DNA of 41,039 nt. It comes from Candidatus Hydrogenedentota bacterium. Its GTDB lineage: Bacteria > Hydrogenedentota > Hydrogenedentia > Hydrogenedentales > CAITNO01. Shown here in pieces: positions 16,551 through 25,261 of this stretch. How positions within the stretch are numbered: the first letter of the stretch is position 1; every line of letters begins with the position of its first letter. The DNA lies in the NCBI GenBank assembly GCA_018056705.1, contig JAGPFE010000024.1:1-41039 (forward strand), in the 5' to 3' direction. A program made the position numbers and the translations under genes. The notes under the pieces were generated by a model. The model was given only the letters and a program-made list of their open reading frames with translations, was not told where the DNA came from and did not search any database.

Positions 16551-19500
16551 TCACGGCGCGGAAGGCTGCCCAAGTTTCCGACGCGCTTCTTCCATTGAGG
16601 GATCAAGGCTCACGGCCCGTTCATACCAGCCGCGTGCCGCGTCGCTTAAGCCTTTTTCCTCCAGCAGTTCGCCTATGGTAAACGCGCGGCTGGCCTGTTC
16701 CCCCTTATCCTCCAGCACTTCCATCGATTGCTCGAAACTTTTAATGGCCTCGTCCACGCGGCCCAAAGCCAGCAGGGCCCGGCCCGCGTTAAACGCCGCG
16801 AACGGATCGGCGGGATAAATCTTCCGGGCCCGTTCGAACATCTCCAATGCCCCTGCCGCGTCTCCCCGGTCGAGCAGCACGTTCCCCAGGTTATTACAGG
16901 CCAGCGGAAACGCCGGAATGGCCTCCAGCGCGGCCCGGAAACAGCGCTCGGCTTCATCCAGGTTCCCGACAAGGTAATGGTGCCACCCCAGGCTGTTGAG
17001 AATGTCGCCGTTACCGGGAGACGCCTCCAGCGCGCGTTCGTACCAGGCCAGCGCCTCCTCACCGCGTCCAAGTTGACGCAGGGTTTCATCCAGGTTGTTC
17101 AACGCGTACAGGAACGCGGGCTTGATTTCCAGTGCCTGTTTAAAACAACGAATGGCTTCATCACGGTCTCCCCGCTGGAGAGCGGCAATGCCGAGGTTAT
17201 TGTGGGCCAGTGGATTGGCGGCATCGATTTCCAGCGCCTTTTTAAACATTGCCACGGCCTCGTCCATCCGGTCCCGTCGCAGCAGCAGCCACCCCAGGTC
17301 GTTCGGGATGTACGAGTTGACGGGATTGTTCACCATGGCCTTCCGGTAATGCTCTTCCGCCTCGTCCAGGCGTCCACGCCGTTCGGCCAACTTGGCAAGG
17401 TTGTGCCACGCCAGTTCATCGTCAGGCCGGACCTTCAGCGCGGTCCGATATTTTTCCTCGGCCTCGTCGTAACGTCCCTGCTCGGTCAGCAGGTTACCCC
17501 AGTTGTTGTACGCCAGGGAAAATGAGGGGGCGATACGGACCGCCTCCTGGAAATGCCTTTCGGCGGATTCCGGGTCATCCGGGGCAATCAGCAGGCCGAG
17601 ATCGTTGTGAGAGCGGGCGTCTTCCGGGTTCAGGCGCAATGCCTGTTCGAAGCACTTCCGGGCGTCTTCCTTTCGGCCCTGCGCCATGAGTTCGCAGCCC
17701 AGCAGGTAATGCAGATCCTGGTTGTCCGGGTCGAGGTTGATGGCTTCCCGGAAACGCTGTTCGGCTTCCGCGGCGCGGCCCTGTTCCGCCAGGATCCGGC
17801 CCATTTTGTACAGCACGTACCCGAAAGCCGGGGCCACGCGCAGGGCCTCCTGGTACCGGCGCATGGCGCCTTCCACGTCCCCCGCCTTGTAGAGCAGGTC
17901 GCCCAGTTCATTGAGGGCGCGGGCATCCTCGGGATTCAGGCGTAAGGCTTCCTCAAAATGCCGGCGTGCCTCTTCGGTCTCGCCGGCGGCGGCCAGTTCC
18001 CTGCCCAGGAGGTAATGAACATCCTGGTTATCCGGGTCCACCGCCAGGGTATCCCGGTATCGCCGGATGGCTTCGTCACGACGGCCCGTCAGGGCAAGCA
18101 CGCGTCCCAGCCGGTCCAGCGCGTAAGCGAAATCCGGCTTGACCCGGAGGGCGTCTTCATAATGAGCGATGGCCTGCTCAAAATCGCCCTGCTCGGCGTA
18201 GAATTCACCCAGTTCCAGGTGGGCCCGCGCGTCGGCGGGATTCAGGCGTACCGCTTCCCCGTACTGCTCCAGGGCCGCGTCCAGGTTTCCCTCCCGGGCC
18301 AGTTCCCGCGCCAGCAGGTAGCGGGCGTCCTGGAACGCGGGATCCACGCGCAACGCCTCTTCGAAATGTTGCTTGGCCTCCGCGTTGTTTCCCTCCCGCA
18401 GCATTTCCTTGCCGAGCTCGAGATGAATGTACTTCAGATCCGGATCGCGTTTCAGCGCGTCACGGTATACCGCTATCGCCTCTTCCCTTTTTCCCTGGCG
18501 GGACAATTCCCGGCCGAGGGCGTAACTGGCCCCATCCAGTTCGGGCGACAGACGGAGGGCCTCGCGAAGGGCCTTCACGCCTTCCTCCGACTGCCCCGCG
18601 TCCACTAGATCCCGTCCCAGCACGTACCACGCGTAGGGATTATCCGGCTGTTCCCGGGTCATGGCCCGCAACCGGTCGAAAGCCTCGTCCCGGCGACCCA
18701 TGGCGATGAGCGCGCGGCTCAGGTTACTGATCACGTCGCCATACCGGGGTGCCACCCGCAACGCGGCCTCGAGGTGGGGAAGCGCCTCCCCGTACCGCTT
18801 TTCTCGAATGAACAGTTCGGCAAGGGCGTTACGGGCCCGGGCGTCGTCAGGATTGAGCCGGATGGCCTCCTCGTAATGCCTCACGGCCTCGTCCACCCGT
18901 CCTTTACGCTCCAGGGCCTCACCAAGCCGGTAGAAGACATCCTGAAAGTTCGGATCCTTGTTCAGCGCGGCGCGATATTGCTCTATGGCCTCGTCGAGAT
19001 GGCCCAGTTGCACGAACGCGTTGCCCAGCCGCTGATGCATGTAGGGTGCGGCTTCGGGACATTCCAGCACCCGGCTGGCTTCCGCCAGTGCGGCTTCAAC
19101 ATTGCCCACCCGCAGCCAGGAATCTGCCCGCTGATAATGCCAGCGGGCCAGGTCGGGCGTGAAAGGCACCCATTGCACCGAGAGCAGGCCCAGACTCGCC
19201 AGGAACACCACGCCGGTCGCGCCTACCATCCGGTTCAGGCGGTGCTGGTAGTAAGACGCCAACCGCCACACGGCAAAACCGCCGAACAGGGCCAGTATGG
19301 GTATCATGGGCACCCGGGCCCGACCGTTCACGAAAAAAGGAAGAAACGAACCTAGGTAAGCGAACAAAAACAGCAGGGCCAGAACTATCATGGGCCCACC
19401 GTCCCGGGAAAAGGGCACCGCCTGCCGTCCGCGCGCGGCCCGGATCGTCTCCCACGCCAGCAACGCGAGCCCCGTCCAGAACAGGGCGGCGGTCCACCGA

Positions 19501-20675
19501 AAACCGGGGAGCATTTTCAGCGGCCAGTACCAGGCCAGTTCATATTCCACCACCTTGTTGCAGGTGATCTCCACGGGGGTCCACAACAGCAGGGCCTTGC
19601 GGAGCATCCGCCTGAGGGTCAGCCCGGGGTTTTCCCGCATAAACTGCCATGCCTTGCCCGCGAAGATCGAAGAGGCTTCACTATGGGTAAGGTCCGGTTT
19701 GCCAACTTCCTTCGCCAGGCCCCGCACCACGTTGACGTAATCCCTGGCGGACCAGTTACCCGTGCCCTCCAGTTCCTGCAGGTAAGGGAGCCACGGCGTC
19801 ACGCCGTCGGAATCCTGGCTGTTTCCAATCAGCAGGTTTTCCCCAAAGTAGGTGGCTATGGGCACGAACTCCCCGGAGGCGATATAGTTCCGCACCGTGA
19901 CGGGAAGAATGGACACCACCGTCACCACGAGCAGCGTGGTCCAGGCAGGAGGCAACAGGCGCGCCTGCCCCCGCCGCCAGGCTACCCAGCCCATCCACAA
20001 CGCCGCGATCGGACCGAGTCCCAGGATGTTCGGACGCATCAGGGCGTATGCGGCGAACAACAACCCCGCAGGAATCATCCACAGGGGATTGCAACGCTTC
20101 TGCCACCGGTAAAACACCCACAGCAGGGCAAGCACCAGGAACACGAACAGCGAAGGGTCGTTGACTTCGCCCTCCCAGTAGATCAGGACCGCGTGGGTAG
20201 CCATGAGGGCCGCGGCAGCAAGCCCCGCCAGGGGATGAAACCACGCCCGCCCCAACACAAACACCAGGACCACGGAGGCCAGGCCCAGCAGCGAATTCAG
20301 CACGCGGGGCGCCAGATAACTGCCATCCGTGAGCCAGTACACCGCCACCAGGAAGTACCCATAACCCGGCGGACGGAAAAAAGGCGTGGTTCGCATCTCG
20401 GGGTCAGTCTGCCCCGGACGCACCGACCAGTCCCCGGACAATACAGCCCGCGCGAAATAATCCTGAACCTCGGGATCCTGCTGGAGGGCGGCAAAATCCG
20501 GCGCGTCCATCACCGACCACTGGTACCATCCCCGCAGAAGCGCCGCCACCGCCAGGATAATCAGCAGGGCCACTCCCCAGTACAGCCGGTAACGCTCACT
20601 CCCAATCTCATCCGAAGGCGTGACCTCGGCGGTCACGACATCCTTGCCGGAATCCTGTAACGCTTCAGAGGGCAT
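16551..20675 (-). CDS. GT-C glycosyltransferase fused to about 25 TPR repeats
   Basis: This is a 1374-residue membrane protein. Residues about 30-500 contain around ten hydrophobic helices, with DAPDF and DYFARAVLSGDW in the first periplasmic loop and FFRPPGYGYFLVAVYW. These fit a PMT_2/GT39-type polyprenyl-phosphate-sugar glycosyltransferase fold. From about residue 505 to the end are about 25 consecutive 34-residue TPRs. Three-TPR blocks recur with an exact 306-bp period (separate entry). The start at 20675 is chosen because it overlaps the DUF5989 stop by 11 bases; the frame is open up to 20792, but that extra part lies over DUF5989. A role in surface glycan assembly or protein O-glycosylation, with TPRs as the scaffold, is inferred. 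Which side of the membrane the TPRs face is unclear. Confidence 0.85.
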   Translation of the reverse strand: MPSEALQDSGKDVVTAEVTPSDEIGSERYRLYWGVALLIILAVAALLRGWYQWSVMDAPDFAALQQDPEVQDYFARAVLSGDWSVRPGQTDPEMRTTPFFRPPGYGYFLVAVYWLTDGSYLAPRVLNSLLGLASVVLVFVLGRAWFHPLAGLAAAALMATHAVLIYWEGEVNDPSLFVFLVLALLWVFYRWQKRCNPLWMIPAGLLFAAYALMRPNILGLGPIAALWMGWVAWRRGQARLLPPAWTTLLVVTVVSILPVTVRNYIASGEFVPIATYFGENLLIGNSQDSDGVTPWLPYLQELEGTGNWSARDYVNVVRGLAKEVGKPDLTHSEASSIFAGKAWQFMRENPGLTLRRMLRKALLLWTPVEITCNKVVEYELAWYWPLKMLPGFRWTAALFWTGLALLAWETIRAARGRQAVPFSRDGGPMIVLALLFLFAYLGSFLPFFVNGRARVPMIPILALFGGFAVWRLASYYQHRLNRMVGATGVVFLASLGLLSVQWVPFTPDLARWHYQRADSWLRVGNVEAALAEASRVLECPEAAPYMHQRLGNAFVQLGHLDEAIEQYRAALNKDPNFQDVFYRLGEALERKGRVDEAVRHYEEAIRLNPDDARARNALAELFIREKRYGEALPHLEAALRVAPRYGDVISNLSRALIAMGRRDEAFDRLRAMTREQPDNPYAWYVLGRDLVDAGQSEEGVKALREALRLSPELDGASYALGRELSRQGKREEAIAVYRDALKRDPDLKYIHLELGKEMLREGNNAEAKQHFEEALRVDPAFQDARYLLARELAREGNLDAALEQYGEAVRLNPADARAHLELGEFYAEQGDFEQAIAHYEDALRVKPDFAYALDRLGRVLALTGRRDEAIRRYRDTLAVDPDNQDVHYLLGRELAAAGETEEARRHFEEALRLNPEDARALNELGDLLYKAGDVEGAMRRYQEALRVAPAFGYVLYKMGRILAEQGRAAEAEQRFREAINLDPDNQDLHYLLGCELMAQGRKEDARKCFEQALRLNPEDARSHNDLGLLIAPDDPESAERHFQEAVRIAPSFSLAYNNWGNLLTEQGRYDEAEEKYRTALKVRPDDELAWHNLAKLAERRGRLDEAEEHYRKAMVNNPVNSYIPNDLGWLLLRRDRMDEAVAMFKKALEIDAANPLAHNNLGIAALQRGDRDEAIRCFKQALEIKPAFLYALNNLDETLRQLGRGEEALAWYERALEASPGNGDILNSLGWHHYLVGNLDEAERCFRAALEAIPAFPLACNNLGNVLLDRGDAAGALEMFERARKIYPADPFAAFNAGRALLALGRVDEAIKSFEQSMEVLEDKGEQASRAFTIGELLEEKGLSDAARGWYERAVSLDPSMEEARRKLGQPSAP
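17412..18944 (-). repeat. 306-bp higher-order repeat (three-TPR blocks) in the glycosyltransferase fusion
   Basis: The marker Q-D-x-x-Y-x-L codons recur with the CAG codon ending at 18944, 18332, 18026 and 17720, i.e. spacings of 612, 306 and 306 bases. A diverged block keeps the same register at 18638. Each block is three TPRs with position-specific openings: Q-D-x-x-Y-L-L-G, then N-P-x-D-A-R-x-x-N/L-x-L, then Y-x-L-x-x-M/L-G. This indicates expansion by duplication of 102-residue units, not of single TPRs. Confidence 0.8.
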
Positions 20676-20814
20676 AAACGAACGGGGAAACCACGCCGGC
20701 GCTGGATCCGAGGAAGAACATGAGCCCAAGCAGCAGCAGGGCCAGAACGATCGGCGCCAGCCACAACAGTTTCCGCTTCCACATGAACTCAAACAGTTCC
20801 TTGAGGGTCTCCAT
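20665..20814 (-). CDS. DUF5989-type small membrane protein
   Basis: This 49-residue protein starts METLKELFEFMWKRKLLW, has one hydrophobic helix (about residues 18-37) and ends SAGVVSPFVYAL. The pattern of an amphipathic start, one helix and a final PF-Y-L matches DUF5989 proteins, which occur beside SxtJ and carbamoyltransferase genes in polysaccharide clusters. Here no such partners are present; the overlapping downstream gene is the glycosyltransferase-TPR fusion. GGAGG lies 8 bases upstream of this ATG, which is why I prefer it to the in-frame ATG at 20847. Its function is unknown; a small subunit of a glycan-assembly complex is a reasonable inference. Confidence 0.75.
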   Translation of the reverse strand: METLKELFEFMWKRKLLWLAPIVLALLLLGLMFFLGSSAGVVSPFVYAL

Positions 20815-20873
20815 GTACCAAGCCTCCTGCGTCCGCGGGATCACCACCGTCCGGGGCCGGCCTGCCGCGGATT

Positions 20874-23800
20874 CTATTTCAAGGCGTCCAGCATCCAGTC
20901 GAAATCATATCCCGTGTCCGCGCCGGCATCCCATAACACCTGCAGGTTTTCCGCGGCCGTCACGAACCGTTCCAGCAAGGGGGCTTCCGGCAACACGCGC
21001 CATCCGGACGCCGAAGCGACCAGGTCCAGCAGCAGCCATCCCGAAACGCGTTCAAACAGTTCCCGATTGATCCAGCGCCGCCCGCCGAATTCATGGAGGT
21101 CCATGGCAAAGGCCATATCCGGATCCGTCATCCACGCGTACAGGACCGGCCCCCATACCGTGTCGGCCAGCGCGTCCAGCGCGGGAGCGTACCGCGTCAT
21201 GGCCATGACCGCGGAAGCCTGCCACCGTGCTTGCCACGCATCCTCTCCCAGGCGCGTCAAGGCACGTTCCACCTGCCGGGTCAGCAACCATTCCCGACCC
21301 TTCTGACCCGCCCAATCAGACGCCCGCCGCCAGAAATCCGGGTCCAGTGCATCTCCTTTCACTGAACCAACAGCAATCGCCCCCATGCCTCGCAGGATGG
21401 CGGACAGCATCAGCAGTCGCCGGATTTTCCGCCACGACGCGGCATCCTCCATACCCGGCAGGCTGTCCAGGCATGACGCCAGTTCAGATTCTGTCGCGCG
21501 CATCCGTTCCAGCCAGGTGTCCAGCGTCCACCCGGCCGAAAAACCCGCCTGGGCGAGGGCCATGGCAACTGTTTCAACTCCGGGAGCCGCCTCAATCCGC
21601 CGAGCCACAGCGGTGTAAAAAACCTCGCACGGGCCGGAGACCGCGCGCCACGCGTCCATCGGATCCGCCGCGTCCAGAGCCTGTTCCAAGGCATCGCTGT
21701 ACACCAGGGCGCGGAACGGCTCCAGGATATCCGACAGGGTCATTTCGGCGTAAGCCTCGTCCACGCTGGGAACACCGGCATCACCGATCAGCGCGTGCAG
21801 TTTGCCCCAGGACAGGTCGTAATCGTAAACCACCCGCCAGTCGAGAAACACCCGGTTTTCATAGCCGGACAATTCCAGCCACAGGCCGTCCCGATCCATG
21901 GTCACCACGTGCCGGAGATATTCCAGGCCGCTTCGATGTTCCCGGAAGATCACGTAACAGCGGGGATCCATGTCCAGGCCCAGGGCGGCCACCAGCGAAC
22001 GACGCCGCAGCACGGGAGCCTCCGCGGAACCTTCGTTCACGGCCACGCTCATCCGAATGAAACCGCGCGTGCCCTGGTAGGCATTGTTGTACACCACCAG
22101 GGCGCGTTCCCCCTCCCATCGATTTGAATACACGAACACGTTTTCATCCACCCAGCCCTCCGGCGCCACAAAATCATACATCGCGAAGTTTCGGGCGCCA
22201 CTGAAGAGGCGGCGTTTACGCAAAAGCGGAAAAATTTCCCGCTCGTGCCGCGCGATCAGTCCCTCGTCCGGACTTTCGTCCCAGTACGCGCGACGGTACT
22301 CCATGCCGTATTTTTCGGTAAACCCTTCGATCTGCCCATGCCCGAACATGGGCAGTCCCGGCATGGTCGCCAGGAGGGTCGCGACGCCGAAATACTTGTC
22401 TCCCTTTCCGAACTGGGCGGCGGCGGTTTCTTCGTCCGGGTTGTTCATGAAATTCACGAATCGCTGGAGAATTTCCGGGCTGAACTCGAGCACATTTTTG
22501 ATCGTCTGGCGGTATTTCGCGTTGTCCTCCATTTTCAGCATGTTCATGAAGGCGCTGTTATAGACCCGGTGCATGCCCAGCGTGCGCACGAAATAGCCTT
22601 CCATCAGCCAGAAGGCCTCGGCCAGGAGCAGGGTATTGGGCGCCTTTTCGGCCACCCGATCCACTACCATCCGCCAGAATTCCACAGGGAAATAACGATC
22701 GAACTCTTCCCGGCTCATGCCGTGTTCCGCGCGGGAAGGTATGGCGCCGCCATCCCCGGGTTTTGGAAACCACAGCCGCTGGTAGTGTTTCTTGGCCAGC
22801 GTCATGGCCGCGTCAAACCGGATAATGGGACACTTTTGGGCCACCTGGAGAATCGTTTCAATGACCGCCTCGCGCGTGTCTTCGCGCATGAAATTCAACT
22901 GGGCGGTATCGTTCCAAGGCATGCTGGTGCCATCGTTGCCGTGGTAGATGTAACGGATCCGGCCCGTCGTGTTTTCGACCAGCTTGAACACGACGGCGGC
23001 GTCGGTGCGGGTCCAGTAACCATCTTCGAGAAAAATACTCACCCGCGGATCGGGCGACAGGTCCGGACCGGTGAAGCGATACCCCGGAAAGGGTGGCGTA
23101 TCGGTCTGCATGAACCACTCCGGATGCTCCACAATCCAGCGGGAGTAAATTCCCATGTGATTGGGAACCATGTCACCCGCCAGGCGAATCCCCCTGCGCC
23201 AGGCCCGTTCGGCAAGGTCGTGGAACGCCGCCTCTCCCCCGAGATCCCCGGCAATGCTGTAGTCATACAGGGAATAGGCCGAGGCTTCCGCCTCGGGGTT
23301 TCCCATCATGCGCTTGATACTACGGGATACTGGCGAACGTTCCCAGAGACCGATCAGCCACAGGGCGTTGAAGCCCCATTTCGCCAGGCGGTCCAGTTCC
23401 GCGTCGGGTACCTGGTCCAGCCGTTGAATGTCCCGACCATACCACAGGGACAACTGGTACAGCCAGACGTACACCGACTTGGCGATCAGGACGACATTGG
23501 GCATCCAGTCCTGGTCTGGCGTGAAGGCCTCGGGCTCCGCGTATTCCCGGGCATCCCGGAAAGACAGGGCTTCGCGTCCGCCGGGCCCGATCCCCCGGAT
23601 GGCCGTCTCTTCCCGAAGCACGCCCCGGGCAACCAGGGCTACCTCGCGGAATTCTTCGGGCAGGATGGCCGCCCATGTTTTCAGTATAAAGTCCAGTTGT
23701 CCTTCCAGCGAATCGGGACAGGCCCGGATGGGCTGGCGTAACGTTTCAAGCAGGGGTAATCCCGTTTCGGGAAGGGGCGGCAATCGATCAAACCACTGTT

Positions 23801-24404
23801 CCAGCAGAGCGATGTATCGTTCCCAGGAAACCTTGGATTTCAACGCGGAGTCATCATGAAGCAACCGGTAAGGCGCCGCCGCGGGATTTTCGTTACTCAC
23901 CCGGACCAGCAACGTCTCGATGGTCAGGCCATCCCGGCGGACAGCGTGTTCCGGTGCGGGATCCGCGAAGTCCTCAACAAGGAGTTGCCCCCGCCGCGCG
24001 GGAAGGGGAGGAAATTCCCGGCCGAACGCCAGGAGTACCTCCCGGGAGAATCCTCCCCCGGTTTCGCGCTCCAGCCAGTGCAACCCACTGCGGACCGCGT
24101 TGGGCTGAATCTTGCCGGTGTAGTACCAGCACACGTGACGCATGGCCTCGGTGATCAATCCGAGGATCAGCAGTTCCCCGGCCCGGGCCGGCCTCGTCAA
24201 GGGATTTGAAAAGTCTCGTCCCCGGTTCAGGCGAGCCGACACCAGGCGGGCTACCCGGACCCGGTCCGCGGACGTACAACGATCGTTCGAACCCGTGGGA
24301 AGATCTTCGAAACCCAGTTGCAGCGCGGCAATCGCCGGCCCGCGCAGGTGATACCCATGCGGCGCGTACGGATTCCGGAAAAGTTGTCCGTAGTCTTTCA
24401 ACAT
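20874..24404 (-). CDS. Large GH13-like alpha-amylase family protein
   Basis: This 1176-residue protein has no signal peptide, so it is probably cytoplasmic. A helical N-terminal domain of about 300 residues precedes a GH13 (beta/alpha)8 barrel (about 310-740), then a beta domain and about 350 mostly helical C-terminal residues. Barrel motifs are region I DMVPNH (411-416), region II RFDAA with the presumed nucleophile D531, and region III LLAEAFW with the presumed acid/base E596. Region IV reads FMNNPDEE, so the usual NHD is NPD (655-657): the aspartate is kept and the transition-state histidine is replaced by proline. It should act on alpha-glucans or maltooligosaccharides. Hydrolysis, transfer or a non-standard activity cannot be told apart here. 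It lies 63 bases after pgeF. Confidence 0.85.
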   Translation of the reverse strand: MLKDYGQLFRNPYAPHGYHLRGPAIAALQLGFEDLPTGSNDRCTSADRVRVARLVSARLNRGRDFSNPLTRPARAGELLILGLITEAMRHVCWYYTGKIQPNAVRSGLHWLERETGGGFSREVLLAFGREFPPLPARRGQLLVEDFADPAPEHAVRRDGLTIETLLVRVSNENPAAAPYRLLHDDSALKSKVSWERYIALLEQWFDRLPPLPETGLPLLETLRQPIRACPDSLEGQLDFILKTWAAILPEEFREVALVARGVLREETAIRGIGPGGREALSFRDAREYAEPEAFTPDQDWMPNVVLIAKSVYVWLYQLSLWYGRDIQRLDQVPDAELDRLAKWGFNALWLIGLWERSPVSRSIKRMMGNPEAEASAYSLYDYSIAGDLGGEAAFHDLAERAWRRGIRLAGDMVPNHMGIYSRWIVEHPEWFMQTDTPPFPGYRFTGPDLSPDPRVSIFLEDGYWTRTDAAVVFKLVENTTGRIRYIYHGNDGTSMPWNDTAQLNFMREDTREAVIETILQVAQKCPIIRFDAAMTLAKKHYQRLWFPKPGDGGAIPSRAEHGMSREEFDRYFPVEFWRMVVDRVAEKAPNTLLLAEAFWLMEGYFVRTLGMHRVYNSAFMNMLKMEDNAKYRQTIKNVLEFSPEILQRFVNFMNNPDEETAAAQFGKGDKYFGVATLLATMPGLPMFGHGQIEGFTEKYGMEYRRAYWDESPDEGLIARHEREIFPLLRKRRLFSGARNFAMYDFVAPEGWVDENVFVYSNRWEGERALVVYNNAYQGTRGFIRMSVAVNEGSAEAPVLRRRSLVAALGLDMDPRCYVIFREHRSGLEYLRHVVTMDRDGLWLELSGYENRVFLDWRVVYDYDLSWGKLHALIGDAGVPSVDEAYAEMTLSDILEPFRALVYSDALEQALDAADPMDAWRAVSGPCEVFYTAVARRIEAAPGVETVAMALAQAGFSAGWTLDTWLERMRATESELASCLDSLPGMEDAASWRKIRRLLMLSAILRGMGAIAVGSVKGDALDPDFWRRASDWAGQKGREWLLTRQVERALTRLGEDAWQARWQASAVMAMTRYAPALDALADTVWGPVLYAWMTDPDMAFAMDLHEFGGRRWINRELFERVSGWLLLDLVASASGWRVLPEAPLLERFVTAAENLQVLWDAGADTGYDFDWMLDALK

Positions 24405-24467
24405 GTCTGCCCGCGTGAAAATCGAAAAACGCCTGGTGTCTTTTCTCCTGCCGAACCGGTCGGCAAG

Positions 24468-25244
24468 TCATTGTAACACATGGTTATCGGTAGCGTCGCC
24501 GCGGATCAGGCTGGTCAGCGCGAGATTCCGGGCCGACAGATCTCCCCGTCGATAACTGAAAAAGCGCCCCGAACAGATCGTGCATAGTCCGGTCCGGTGT
24601 ATACGACATGGATCCATCCCAGCCGAAACCAGGGACCGAAGCACCACTTCGGGAAGATCCAGTCTGCCCGCCGTGACTGGATGTCCCGCCGCCTGCAACG
24701 CCGAAGCCATTTCCGGGGCAATCTCGTAACAGCAGGGCCCGGCACCCGGACCAATGGCGGCAACCATCCGGCGGGGATCCGCGCCGAATCGCTTCACCAG
24801 CACGCGTGCCGTTTTCTCCGCGATGCCCGCGAGGGCTCCCCGGCGTCCCGCGTGAATAACCGCCACGCATGGCACCCCTGGATCGCCAAGCCAGACCGGC
24901 AGGCAGTCCGCCACGCTGACACCCAGCGTCCAGTCCGTGCCGGCACAGGCGAGCGCGTCTGCCACGGGCCGGGTATCCCCATCATTGACCCCGGTCTCCG
25001 GAGAAATCACCTGACGCGGCTCGGGCGGAACGCCCTCCCATAACGATGCCTCGGGGAGACACAACACCGCGGTTCCGTGCGCCTGATGCACCCGCGCCAA
25101 TCGCTTCACGGGGAACCCGCCTGCACGCGACAGCCGCCACCCGTCATCTTCCCTCCCGGGATGGTAATGGAAATCCCCGTCATCGCGTTCGGTCATCGCG
25201 GCTATCCAGGGACCCTGTGCTTCAAACCAGGTGATCTGTATCAT
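24468..25244 (-). CDS. pgeF: PgeF/YfiH-family multicopper-oxidase-like (laccase-domain) protein
   Basis: This 258-residue protein belongs to the YfiH/LACC1 family. Members are described as purine nucleoside phosphorylases/adenosine deaminases and as a peptidoglycan editing factor. Zinc ligands expected in the family are present: H56 (QAHG), C114 (VADCLP) and H131 (IHAGRRG). GPCCYEI and the C-terminal TGLCTICSGRFFSYRR are also conserved. The usual HAGWRG has Arg in place of Trp. The gene starts 17 bases after the hslU stop and is probably co-transcribed. No strong ribosome site is visible. Confidence 0.9.
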   Translation of the reverse strand: MIQITWFEAQGPWIAAMTERDDGDFHYHPGREDDGWRLSRAGGFPVKRLARVHQAHGTAVLCLPEASLWEGVPPEPRQVISPETGVNDGDTRPVADALACAGTDWTLGVSVADCLPVWLGDPGVPCVAVIHAGRRGALAGIAEKTARVLVKRFGADPRRMVAAIGPGAGPCCYEIAPEMASALQAAGHPVTAGRLDLPEVVLRSLVSAGMDPCRIHRTGLCTICSGRFFSYRRGDLSARNLALTSLIRGDATDNHVLQ

Positions 25245-25261
25245 CCGGAGATATTCCGTCG

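Noticed and set aside
20676..20792. N-terminal extension of the glycosyltransferase-TPR gene to 20792
   Set aside because: It lies over DUF5989, is Cys/Ser-rich and has no family similarity; ATG 20675 overlaps the DUF5989 stop neatly.
22245..23741. 498-codon plus-strand frame opposite the GH13 gene
   Set aside because: It is an antisense shadow rich in His, Gly and Arg; the minus strand encodes recognisable GH13 motifs.
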